Origin: Coemansia sp. RSA 1804
Lineage: Eukaryota; Kickxellomycota; Kickxellomycetes; Kickxellales; Kickxellaceae
Assembly (NCBI GenBank): GCA_027578815.1
Contig: JANBTH010000081.1
Span: 1 to 38,981, forward strand
Direction: 5' to 3'
Length of the DNA stretch: 38,981 bases
The translations under genes were made by a program, and so were the position numbers. The notes below the pieces were generated by a model. The model worked only from the letters and a program-made list of their open reading frames with translations, was not told the DNA's origin and ran no database searches. Shown here one piece after another: positions 1-8,826 of the stretch. Position 1 is the stretch's first letter. The number at the start of each line of letters is the position of its first letter.

Positions 1-23
1 ACAGCAACAGCAACAGCAACAGC
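1..23. repeat. CAACAG simple repeat at left edge
   Basis: The first 23 bases are a (CAACAG)n hexamer run cut by the window edge. It could be the 3' end of a glutamine- or Ser/Asn-rich coding region on the plus strand. A TGA follows at once in one frame. The visible part is too short to call a gene. Confidence 0.6.
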
Positions 24-95
24 TCTTGAGGTTTCCTTTTGTTCTCTTCATTCAGTCAGTTAACCCAATATATGCACGCTGCAGCATCCACCAGC

Positions 96-1707
96 TCAAA
101 GGACGGATGCTTGGTGATTGTACCAGTAGCCAAGAAGGATAATCACCAGCGCCTCGATGACATATTCTTTCTTGGCAGAGCGAGTGAGCCCGATGGCTAT
201 TATGCTTACCTTGCACTATTTGCTCGCCGACTCGTGCAATAGCAGACTCGTGCGTTTGACATGCTATACCAGGCGCCAGAGAAAATATGCCATTGATCTT
301 TTGGAGCCGTCCAGCCTCGACCTGGCTGCTGTTCGTTATGAGCTTATCTGCTGGCTTGAACACCTTGTTGTCTGGATTGCTAGAATCGATGGCCAAGTGT
401 TGAAGACGCCAAATATCAACTGCATTCCAAGCCTCTCGAGGATCCACATATACTAGGGATTTGACAAACCGGTTGTTTTCAGCAAGCGCATCTGTCAAGA
501 CAAGATCTTTTGTTTCCGACACATGTTGCTTGATGTTTATTAGAAGTGACTGGATTCGGCCTACAGTCTGTGTTATCTGGTCCGTCTTTTCGCCGCCGCC
601 GCCACTTGACCATATGCCCCTAGTTTGCGGCGCAAGGTCAGGTACAAGAGAGCTCAGTCCTTCGCTAACCTGCGATGCTGTATCACGAATAGCAATGCGT
701 AGCATGGCTTTTGTAATCTCAGTAGCACCTGGTGCGTCCAGCCCATTCTCTGCTGTCACTGATGTTGTTGCTGCTGAGCTCATATCAAGCTGTCCAGCAA
801 CCATCTCCATCCTTTCTACCAAGGCGCTCTTCTTCAGATCCACACTTTCTTGCGCTGCTTGTATCTCCCTCCACATCTTCACGCACCGATCTTCCAACTC
901 TTTTAAGCAGGAAATAATCCCTGCTATCACTATTTGCTGCTCTTTGCACAGGCTATCCGACTCTTCTGAGGTGTTCCCATTCACGTAGCTGTCGGGGGAA
1001 TCTACCTTGGCTCCTTTTATCTTGGCCATAAATGCAGTTAAGAATTCCAGTGGTGCGAGTTTCACATCTCTAGTCGGTGCCGATCCAAACAAAGCTGAGC
1101 GAACAGCATCTGAAAATATCTCTGGGGATATCTCTGAGGGCTGGACTAGCACAGAGCTTGGCAGCATTTCCTTAGTAAGCTCTTTGACGCGGTTGTCCAT
1201 TCGACGCAAGTTCTCCGCCATTGCTTGCTTCATTAGGATCCGCAGTCGAAGTTCCCGGATGTGGCGCTCGGCCGATATCTTTTTAGCCTCGAGATCGCTT
1301 ATCTTTTGAATTGCTTCAGAATTCTGAGAGTGCATGCCGCTAATATTGCTTAGAAGACGCTGCTTCTTTGCGCGCATCTGTTTTACGCTGGCAAACAGCG
1401 AAACGTATGCAAGGTCTGCTGGGCTATCTTCTCGGGTGGAACCAAGCTGCTCGCAGTACTCTTCCAGCCTGTGTCTGGTATACTCGGCATTCCGCGACGA
1501 GACAACATGAGATGCAAAGAGTTCAAGGATATTAGCCAACTTCCCCTGTAGCAGTGGCTCAAGTTCTGCCGCCTGTATCTTCTCCTCGCCCTTTGCAGTC
1601 ACCAGGGTCGACTTTTTGCGGAAACCAAGCTCTTCGGTTGCCCAGTCCGCAATAAGCCTGGCTGCCTCCTCCTTGTTCAATACGTCCTTTGCTGCCCCTG
1701 CTGACAT
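96..1707 (-). CDS. HAUS5: Augmin complex subunit 5 (HAUS5/AUG5-like)
   Basis: Likely subunit of augmin, the eight-protein complex that recruits gamma-tubulin to existing spindle microtubules for branching nucleation. The N-terminus (about residues 10-80) follows the HAUS5/AUG5 pattern: a short helix ending in EELGF, then a second helix block (LANILELFASHV...SRN) like the family's IW-NFL--RV-S--T segment. A coiled coil covers about residues 104-182. Read straight through, the frame runs to 52 and ends in a low-quality tail. A consensus donor (GTAAGC, intron 209 down to 167, 43 nt) instead joins to an exon that ends at a TGA at 96-98. That gives a 522-residue protein whose last residues (GYWYNHQASVL) resemble the WWEQPAS-type C-terminus of plant AUG5. 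The gene is head to head with centrin. Family assignment is by recognised pattern only, and the 43-nt intron is inferred. Confidence 0.7.
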
Positions 1708-2107
1708 TTGGAATAAAAGAGACCAGACACGTAAAAATACTAATAAAGAGCCAATTTCACAGAGAGAAAGAGCTGTAATTGCTGGTTTGGAGCAACATCG
1801 AGAATTTGTTGAAAAAGCAGCAACTTTATATCTTTTGTTTACTCTGCATCATTTTGGCCAATAACAACGTGTCTTTTTTGCTGTTGTTATCCGTTTCCTT
1901 TTTCTACCTTTGCCTCCTCTACAGTCCTTTTTTTCGTATTTTTGTTTTATTTTTTGTTTTATTTTTTTGCTTTTGCAATACCACCTTCTCTATTATTTTA
2001 TTTAGCGTTCTGTCAAGTACTGCTTTAAAAAGCAAGGCAATCTGGGCAAGCTGTAGACTCCGCTTACTCCACTTCCAACCGTTCAATACGCATAATCAGC
2101 TATCGCA
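1708..2107. promoter_or_regulatory. Shared divergent promoter, HAUS5 / CDC31
   Basis: This 400-base intergenic region lies between two start codons that face away from each other. On the plus strand it carries long T-rich and pyrimidine-rich tracts (about 1866-2000), common in fungal promoters. I see no clear TATA box or named factor site. Its role as a bidirectional promoter is inferred from the geometry. Confidence 0.5.
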
Positions 2108-2617
2108 ATGAATGACTTTAACCAGCCTCCGGCTACGCAGCAGCGTTTCAGCAACACGCGGCAAGCAGCACCAAAGATCAGCGAAGACAGGCTGAACGAG
2201 ATAAAGGAGGCATTCGACCTGTTTGACACAAACAAAGACGGGTTCATCGACTACTTTGAGCTCAAGGTTGCGATGCGAGCACTCGGGTTTGATCAGAAGA
2301 AGGACGAGCTGTTCAGAGTGCTTGAGACGTACGGGACGAACGACAATAGCAGGATCAGTATGGAGGGCTTCACCCGAGTCATGTCAGAGATGATCAGTGC
2401 CCGCGATCCCGTAGACGAGTACAAGAAGGCGTTCAAACTCATTGACGAGCACAACACTGGCAAAATCACGGCCTCTCATCTGCGACGCATTGCCAAGGAG
2501 CTTGGCGAGGATATCAAGGACGACGAGCTGCAGGCCATGATTGACGAGTTCGATGTGGACAACGACGGCGGTATCAACGAAGAGGAGTTTTTGAGGATCA
2601 TGACAAGCGGCAACTGA
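2108..2617 (+). CDS. CDC31: Centrin (Cdc31-type EF-hand protein)
   Basis: Calcium-binding protein of the spindle pole body or centrosome. In fungi it is needed for duplication of that organelle, and it also works with Sac3/TREX-2 in mRNA export and with the Rad4/XPC repair complex. The protein has 169 residues, the usual centrin size, with a short basic, Gln-rich N-terminal arm before the core. EF-hand 1 has a canonical loop at residues 40-51 (D-T-N-K-D-G...E), and EF-hand 4 is canonical at 149-160 (D-V-D-N-D-G...E). EF-hands 2 and 3 are degenerate: the second loop has extra residues and the third lacks several oxygen ligands. This suggests calcium binding mainly at sites 1 and 4. The core fits centrin better than calmodulin because of the N-terminal arm and the KEAFDLFDTNKDG helix. 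It has a single exon, and the ATG follows a pyrimidine-rich leader. Confidence 0.93.
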   Translation: MNDFNQPPATQQRFSNTRQAAPKISEDRLNEIKEAFDLFDTNKDGFIDYFELKVAMRALGFDQKKDELFRVLETYGTNDNSRISMEGFTRVMSEMISARDPVDEYKKAFKLIDEHNTGKITASHLRRIAKELGEDIKDDELQAMIDEFDVDNDGGINEEEFLRIMTSGN

Positions 2618-3042
2618 ATAAGAATTCCCTGTGTGCGCGTGCTTTTCTTAACCTTTGGGTCTCTTTCTCCGTGTTTACAGGGACTAGTAGTATCTCTAGC
2701 TGATCGGTACCACGGAACTTAGGGAGCGGTGGATTGTTAGGACTAATGCTATTCCAAGGTCTTTCAGAAACGTCTGTGCGAACACGCACACCACAGCCTC
2801 TGGATTTGTGAAATGCTGACTGCGATTGGGCATGGTACGCGATATCCAACAGCGTGTGTGCTAATCCACAGGCAAGGAATGGGTTGTCCATTGCACTTGG
2901 TCCGGCTTCTGTCATATATAAATAAAATTAACATTCCACGAAAAAAGAAAAGATAAGCGCGTTTAACCAAGAACGGTTATTCTACAAAGTACACGGCAGT
3001 GTGGGCTGTTGTTGGATAAAGAGAAGAGGAATGGCGACCGAC
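2618..3042. other. Convergent intergenic region, no gene seen
   Basis: This stretch separates the 3' ends of the centrin and acyltransferase genes. It should hold both 3' UTRs and polyadenylation signals; an AT-rich stretch lies near 2915-2955. Short open frames here have no recognisable domains. Confidence 0.6.
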
Positions 3043-4287
3043 TTAGGCAAACAGCGAGCACAGAGAAGAAAGCGCATGGCTGAGAACATAGCGAGCCGGA
3101 ACCAGAATAGCCAGCAACTGCGCCCACAGAATCACAAACTCGACCAAGAGATTGTTTGCACGCGCACGCCTTGTTTCTTGAAGGACGGGCTGGTCTGGCG
3201 GGATGGAGCTGTCCTCGCTCGAGTCGTGAGGGAAGCGACCTAGCTCGTAGAACCTCGCCATGCGCTTATCCTTCTCAACAAAGATGTGGTGCATCCACTT
3301 GGTAAAGCCCTCCTCGTCGTCTGGGATGTCGCTGACAGCGTACCGCTTGACGTGGATGTGCACTTCGCGCGGATACACGCGCTTGCCATACATGCTCACA
3401 AGTCCATACTCGTCTTCGGGGATGTCGCCCTTCTTCAGGCCCTCGTAGCCGATTGTCAAGTCGTACAGATACGGAATGCGCTGCCGCAGCTTGTTGAGAC
3501 ACACACGACTGCCATGGACGCGCGGCAGAAGCGTGTGCTCGGGCTGTCTGAGTTCCATCTTCTTTGCAAACTTGTCCGATATCTCCTTGCGCTTGTTGCA
3601 GATAACCGTGCCCTCGGGGAAAATAAGCAGCCACGCAGGGTCGTCGTGCTCCACAATGCGCCGCATGTGGTCCGTAAACGTCTTCTCGTCGTCCGACCAT
3701 TTGCGCTTGAGAAACATAAAGTCTAGGAACTGCATTCCCCACCCGAACAGTGGGACGTTCTTGAGCTCTGCCTTTAGAATTATCTTCATAAAGCCGTCGC
3801 ACTTTTGGTAGTAGCTTAGAATCCAGATGATAATCCAGTCAAAGTACGTCTGGTGGTTACTGATCACCATGCAGCCATGCTCAATTGCCGGCTGAAACCA
3901 GGGCTTTTCGTCCGGCACGCCCCTATTTCCGGTTGCTGCCCTGCTACTGTCCGTTCCATAATCACCGCCAGGGGAGGAGGACTCGCCTAGCAGTGTCCTG
4001 TCCCCAGTGAGCACCAGCTTTGTTGGCGCCCAGAGCTGCGTCGCAGAGAGAAGCAGGAAGCAGAACCACCGCTCCACCTGCTGGTTGAACTTTCGGTTTG
4101 CGCGTGGCGACACCTGCTTGAGCCACGGACACACAGCGAGCTGGCACATGTTAAACACGAACGAGTGCCCGATGAAGAATATCAGGAACGCAGCATACCG
4201 GAGCGCATCCAGCGGTCTCATCGGCGAGCTGTTTGTGCGTCGTGCGCCGGGTCGATGCGCTGCTGGCATCGTGTCTAGTTGCGTCAT
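3043..4287 (-). CDS. Lysophospholipid acyltransferase (LCLAT1/AGPAT5-like, yeast Cst26 type)
   Basis: Predicted ER or mitochondria-associated membrane acyltransferase that moves an acyl group from acyl-CoA to a lysophospholipid (lysophosphatidic acid, lysophosphatidylinositol or lysocardiolipin). The PlsC domain is clear. The catalytic H-X4-D motif is at residues 145-150 (NHQTYFDW), the FPEGT substrate motif is at 223-227, and the family's later block (YDLTIGYEG) is present. Hydrophobic segments lie at about residues 28-52 and 75-90, with a C-terminal one at about 378-402. The start used is the first true ATG at 4287, giving 414 residues; the frame stays open a little further upstream without an ATG. 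A 35-residue Ser/Gly-rich insert (about 96-130) lies between the second membrane segment and the catalytic motif, where relatives are shorter. The gene is divergent from VPS45. Substrate choice cannot be read from the sequence. Confidence 0.85.
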   Translation of the reverse strand: MTQLDTMPAAHRPGARRTNSSPMRPLDALRYAAFLIFFIGHSFVFNMCQLAVCPWLKQVSPRANRKFNQQVERWFCFLLLSATQLWAPTKLVLTGDRTLLGESSSPGGDYGTDSSRAATGNRGVPDEKPWFQPAIEHGCMVISNHQTYFDWIIIWILSYYQKCDGFMKIILKAELKNVPLFGWGMQFLDFMFLKRKWSDDEKTFTDHMRRIVEHDDPAWLLIFPEGTVICNKRKEISDKFAKKMELRQPEHTLLPRVHGSRVCLNKLRQRIPYLYDLTIGYEGLKKGDIPEDEYGLVSMYGKRVYPREVHIHVKRYAVSDIPDDEEGFTKWMHHIFVEKDKRMARFYELGRFPHDSSEDSSIPPDQPVLQETRRARANNLLVEFVILWAQLLAILVPARYVLSHALSSLCSLFA

Positions 4288-5189
4288 TCGGTACTTTCTA
4301 AATTCGGCTGAATTGCAGTAAAAAGAGACAAGTCCTGCTGTATGCACAGATATAGAGCTTTACAATGGGTGCCCTGGACAGACAAACAAACAAAATGAAT
4401 AAAAGATGGAATATGAAGACGAGGCAAGATATCAAGACCAGGAAAAATAAAATATGGTGGTTGTCCTACTTGTAGTGCTACGTCAGAAGAGACAAGAAAG
4501 CAAAAGAAAGCCTGGGCAAGCCTCTAATACCAAGACTGCCAAAGATACTGCGGGGAGAGGGTGTGGTGGAAAAATGGAAAAGGGGAGAAAAGTAAAATGT
4601 ATTAACAGCCAATGCACCAGGAAGAAAGGGGGTTTTCTCTTTAAAGGAAGAAACTGCTCCGATAAAATGGGCAACGAAAAGAGCGGAAAGCAAACAGGTG
4701 AGAAAAAGGGAAATGTTTCGGTTTTTTTATGTCTGTGGAACCACGTCTCCTTACTTCCGAGCTTTAATGACACGATATGAATGTCTGGATTGCTGAGTGG
4801 ATGCGTGCGGATGCGTGCCAGGTCATTTGAGCCATCCACGGCTGTCCCTGCCTTGATTTCCGCTGGTTCCGAAGCGTATTATTTGCGCATGATGCGTGAG
4901 CAACACAACAGCACAATCGCACATGAAGCCTTAAGAACGAATTTAATTACCATTGGGTCAGTCCACGTGATTGGGAAGCCAGCGCATTGATTCCTTGGCC
5001 CACTTTTTCTCGGTTTCCTTTTTCTCACCTGCTCTTCTTGTTGATTGCTCTACACTTGAGGTTGTATAATTTCGTCGTCTTGTAACTAACTACAGAGCGT
5101 AATCTGCGCATTCAGCAAGACATAGACGCAATACTTTGTACTCTGGCGCTACCGAAAAGACTAGGAGGAAGGGGAAAAGAAACCAAAAG
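4288..5189. promoter_or_regulatory. Divergent promoter region, acyltransferase / VPS45
   Basis: About 900 bases separate two outward-facing starts. An E-box next to an inverted CCAAT box (CACGTGATTGG) lies at 4964-4974, and a second ATTGG at about 4952-4956. These are the most site-like words here, and factor binding is inferred. The open frame at 4454-4780 is rich in Lys and Gly, has no domain and looks non-coding. Confidence 0.45.
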
Positions 5190-6899
5190 ATGGATGCTGT
5201 AAAGGCATTTCAGTACTACATCAACCGCATATTGTCGGACACCACCGGAATGAAGGTGCTTCTGCTGGACAAGGAGACGACGCCGATGATATCGCTGGTA
5301 TCAACACAGTCGTACCTGTTATCAAAGGAGACGTTTCTGGTGGACAAGGTAGAGAATGTGCACCGAGACACGCTACGTCATCTCAAATGCATATGCTTTG
5401 TAAGGCCGACAGAAGCGTCGGTCCGGGCGTTGGTCGATGAGCTGCGCAGTCCCAAGTACGGCGACTACTACGTGTACGTGTCGAACATACTGAAAAAGAG
5501 CATGATTGAGGTTCTTGCGGAGAACGACGAGAGCGAGGTGGTGCGCGAGGTGCAGGAGTTTTACGCGGACTTTTACGCGGCAACACCGTGTCTGTTCCAC
5601 GTGGGGCTGACGCCAGCGACGCATCCGCTGTTTGCGGAGGGCCATTCGTGGAACCCGGGTGCGCTTTCCAGAACCGTGCAGGGGCTGAGCTCGGTGCTGT
5701 TGTCGATGAAGAAGAGACCCAATATCCGCTACGAGCGCAACAGCGCGATGGCGCAGAAGCTGGGGCAGGAGCTGCAGTATCTGATGGACCACGAGTCCAG
5801 TCTGTTTGGGTCTTTTGCTCGCGACAACCAGACACAACTGTTCATTATCGACCGCAAGAACGATCCGGTGACGCCCCTGCTGACACAGTGGACATACCAC
5901 GCAATGCTCCACGACCTTATCGGAGTCACCAACGGACGTATAGACCTCTCGTACGTGCCCGACATCCGGCCAGAGGTGAAGGAGGTGATGCTCTCGCAGG
6001 ACCAGGACACCTTCTTCAAGCAGTCGCAGTACCTCAATTTTGGCGATCTAGGCGTGTCGGTCAGAGAGTATGTGGACACGTACCAGTCAAAGACCGAATC
6101 GCACCACCAGATCCAGTCGATATCCGACATGAAGCGGTTTGTCGAGGCGTACCCAGAGTTCCGCAAGCTGTCGGGAAACGTCACAAAGCACGTCACGCTG
6201 ATTGGCGAGCTGTCTCGGATCGTGGCTAATAGGCAGCTGCTTGCGGTGTCGGAGCTAGAGCAGAGTCTGGCATGCAACGAGCAGCACAACAACGACCTGC
6301 GGGCGCTTCGGGCGATGATTGCAGAGTCCAAGATTGCGCCCGAAAACAAGCTGCGCTGCGTGATTCTCTATGCCCTTCGGTACGAGCGGACGCAGAGCAG
6401 CGCCATTGCTGAGCTGAAGCAGCTGCTGATAACCAACGGCGTGGATGCGGACCAGGTGTCGGCAATCGATGTGGTTCTTCGCTATGGCGGAGCCAGCGAG
6501 AGGCAGACGGACATATTCCAGAACGAGAATCTATTCTCACGCGGGAAGAACATCTTCAAGGGTCTGCAAGGGATCGAGAACGTCTACACCCAGCACACGC
6601 CGGCCCTGGCCGAAATGCTGGAGCAAATGATACGCGGGAAGCAAGGGCTGCATTGGCAAGAGCGTCTTCCTAACCTCGATCCAAAGGCCCGTCCGCCGCT
6701 GATCGGCAACGAGAACGGACTGTTCAACCAGGATATCATTGTGTTTGTCGTTGGCGGCGCTATGCTGGAGGAGGAAATGGCTGTTGCAAAGCTAAACGCA
6801 AAGTTCAGCAACCAAAACGTGCGTATCCTGCTTGGTGGCACGTCTGTCCATAGCAGCACCTCTTTCTTGAGCGAGCTTTCGACGACGTTCTTTCCTTGA
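5190..6899 (+). CDS. VPS45: Vacuolar sorting protein Vps45 (Sec1/Munc18 family)
   Basis: SM-family protein that binds the syntaxin Tlg2/Pep12 class and controls SNARE-driven fusion at the trans-Golgi network and endosome. The 569-residue product covers the whole Sec1 domain and is close to the yeast length. Recognisable blocks are the N-terminal helix and strand with MKVLLLDKET, the FIIDRKNDPVTPLLTQWTY block, and the late FVVGGAMLEEE motif typical of Vps45. The start at 5190 is chosen because the family begins at this point (MDAVKAFQYYI) and the ATG sits in a good AAAAG-ATG-G context. An upstream in-frame ATG at 5136 would add 18 basic residues with no match to the family. No intron is needed. 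Confidence 0.95.
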   Translation: MDAVKAFQYYINRILSDTTGMKVLLLDKETTPMISLVSTQSYLLSKETFLVDKVENVHRDTLRHLKCICFVRPTEASVRALVDELRSPKYGDYYVYVSNILKKSMIEVLAENDESEVVREVQEFYADFYAATPCLFHVGLTPATHPLFAEGHSWNPGALSRTVQGLSSVLLSMKKRPNIRYERNSAMAQKLGQELQYLMDHESSLFGSFARDNQTQLFIIDRKNDPVTPLLTQWTYHAMLHDLIGVTNGRIDLSYVPDIRPEVKEVMLSQDQDTFFKQSQYLNFGDLGVSVREYVDTYQSKTESHHQIQSISDMKRFVEAYPEFRKLSGNVTKHVTLIGELSRIVANRQLLAVSELEQSLACNEQHNNDLRALRAMIAESKIAPENKLRCVILYALRYERTQSSAIAELKQLLITNGVDADQVSAIDVVLRYGGASERQTDIFQNENLFSRGKNIFKGLQGIENVYTQHTPALAEMLEQMIRGKQGLHWQERLPNLDPKARPPLIGNENGLFNQDIIVFVVGGAMLEEEMAVAKLNAKFSNQNVRILLGGTSVHSSTSFLSELSTTFFP

Positions 6900-7188
6900 T
6901 TATACAGCATTTCTTTCTTGCTTTGTTTTGTTTTCATTTTGCTGAGCGGGCGAGTGAGAGTGGATGAGCCATGGCCTGTATGTTTATAATTATTGTAACA
7001 AGTACAACATGCAATGGAGAGTGGTGTGCAAAGCTCCATAGCAGCAGTGCGAGCGTATATATTAGGTTGTTATTGACTACTCGTATTTTGGAATTATTTT
7101 TACCATGAAAGAAAGAAAGAAAGAAAGAAAGAAGGTAGGGATAAAGGATAAGGATAAAGGAACCGGGTTGCTTAGCATAACAATCGGG
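6900..7188. other. Convergent 3' region of VPS45 and PHO84
   Basis: A short tail-to-tail spacer that holds both 3' ends and a GAAA microsatellite. I see no gene in it. Confidence 0.6.
7107..7133. repeat. (GAAA)n microsatellite
   Basis: Nearly seven perfect copies of GAAA lie in the convergent spacer between VPS45 and PHO84. It is outside coding sequence and likely variable in length between strains. Confidence 0.9.
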
Positions 7189-8826
7189 CTACTGATGCTC
7201 CTCGTCGTCGTTCAGCTCCTCAAGAGTCTTTCCGCGAGTCTCGGGCACAAACCAAGTGACAATGAAGCCAAGAAGCATGAAGAGCGCAAAGATCTCGATA
7301 AGATGCGGGATGAATGCGTCCTTTCCGCCCTTGTCCTTGAGGTGGAAGAAGCCGAGGGACGAGACCACAGCGCCGACCTTGCCGCTGGCGGCGCTGATGC
7401 CGTGGCAAGTGGACCGGAAGCGCGTCGGGAATGCTTCGGCAGGGATGATGAATGTGGTTGTGTTGGGGCCAAAGTTCTGGAAGAACTGGGCCAGGGTGAA
7501 GAGAACGATGAAGCCGGCCACAGACTTGTCGAGGATCTTGTGGTATCCAAAGCCGAGGATGCAGAAGAGAACAATGAGGAAGGCAAAGCCAATGAACTGG
7601 ATGGTGCGACGGCCCAGACGGTCGATTGTGAACACAGTCACCCAGTATCCGGGAAGCGTGCCCAGGAGATTGAGGATGATGTTGCCGGCGGCGTTCTTCA
7701 TCAGCTTGTTGTAAGGTGAGCCAGAGCCAGAGAAGCCGATGGCGTTGAGGATGATCGAGGAGTTGAGGTTGATGCCATAGAACGCAACGTCCAGAGCAAA
7801 CCAACTGACGGATGTGCCGAGAAGAACCTTGAAGTGGCGCCACTGCTTGAAGTAGTTGTAGAACTCGGTCCACGTGGGCTTGGTGTTCTTGGGCGGCTGG
7901 CGGGCAGCTTCCTGGTACAGCGGCGTAGCAGCATCAGCAGCATCTTTACCTCCAATGGTAGCCTTCACATCGTTTGCTGCGCGGTACACATCTCTCTCGA
8001 CATCCAGCGTATACCGCGGCGTCTCTGGGATGGTCATGCGGAAGTACAGCGCGATGACGCCGGGAACGGCACCCAGACCCATGATGATGCGCCAGACATA
8101 GTCCAGCACCAGCTGGTCGTTGTTGATCCCCGACTTGAAGCACGCAAGCACAACGATGGCAACGATTGCAGCAGCAACAATGCCAAAGCCCTGCATGGCA
8201 AACACCGCGGCAACCATAGCGCCGCGCCGCTTAGTGGTGGCAAACTCGGACGTGATGATGGCGCTGACCGGGTAGTCGCCACCAATGCCAATGCCAAGCA
8301 CAAAGCGCCAGATGAACAGGATCCAGTAGACCGAAAGCCCGCGCACGGAGCTCCCGGAGAAGGCGCCGCCGATGGTGCAGACAATGATGATCATCAGCTC
8401 CACGCCGTAGATGCGCTTGCGGCCAAGACGATCGGACAGATAGCCGAACAGCAGCTGGCCAACGATGCAGCCGAGCTGTGTGGATCCCTTGACCCATATG
8501 TCAATGTTGGTTGGCGTGGTGTTCTTTGCGCTGCCGGTGGCATCGGCGTAGTACACGTAGCCCATGATCAGCGAGCACAGATTGATGGCAAAGATGTCGT
8601 AGCTGTCGGTGAAGAACCCAACGCCTGCCACTAGGCATGCCTTGATGTGGAACCATCCAAACTTGGCGTTGTCGATTTCCGCCAGCGCCTGGCGACGGAC
8701 CATGTGCGCGTCGCTGGTTTCGACTTGCTGCGTGTAGTGCTTGCTCTGCATGTCGTCGGAGCTGACGACGTATTGGACAGGATGTCTTGCCGTTTGTTGT
8801 TCGGCTAGTGAGTGATCGGATGACAT
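7189..8826 (-). CDS. PHO84: High-affinity inorganic phosphate:H+ symporter (Pho84 family)
   Basis: Major facilitator superfamily transporter that brings phosphate across the plasma membrane with protons. The 545-residue protein has 12 predicted membrane segments split by a central cytosolic loop of about 50 residues (roughly 270-320). Segment 1 carries the pair of acidic residues found in Pho84 (TDSYD, D74 and D77). The MFS motif GYLSDRLGRKR lies at about 128-138. The phosphate-transporter signature GIGIGGDYPVSA lies at about 178-189 and includes the substrate-binding Asp184. The second-half motif with DRLGRR is present. The C-terminus is a short acidic tail (LEELNDDEEHQ). The ATG at 8826 fits the family start. 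Pho84 is phosphate-repressed in yeast, but I see no CACGTG box in the first several hundred bases upstream. Confidence 0.94.
   Translation of the reverse strand: MSSDHSLAEQQTARHPVQYVVSSDDMQSKHYTQQVETSDAHMVRRQALAEIDNAKFGWFHIKACLVAGVGFFTDSYDIFAINLCSLIMGYVYYADATGSAKNTTPTNIDIWVKGSTQLGCIVGQLLFGYLSDRLGRKRIYGVELMIIIVCTIGGAFSGSSVRGLSVYWILFIWRFVLGIGIGGDYPVSAIITSEFATTKRRGAMVAAVFAMQGFGIVAAAIVAIVVLACFKSGINNDQLVLDYVWRIIMGLGAVPGVIALYFRMTIPETPRYTLDVERDVYRAANDVKATIGGKDAADAATPLYQEAARQPPKNTKPTWTEFYNYFKQWRHFKVLLGTSVSWFALDVAFYGINLNSSIILNAIGFSGSGSPYNKLMKNAAGNIILNLLGTLPGYWVTVFTIDRLGRRTIQFIGFAFLIVLFCILGFGYHKILDKSVAGFIVLFTLAQFFQNFGPNTTTFIIPAEAFPTRFRSTCHGISAASGKVGAVVSSLGFFHLKDKGGKDAFIPHLIEIFALFMLLGFIVTWFVPETRGKTLEELNDDEEHQ

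Noticed and set aside
4454..4780. 108-codon plus-strand frame in the acyltransferase/VPS45 promoter
   Set aside because: Lys/Gly-rich without a domain. It arises from purine-rich DNA.
5588..6229. 213-codon frame inside VPS45
   Set aside because: It overlaps the conserved SM-protein frame on the same strand and has no recognisable family.
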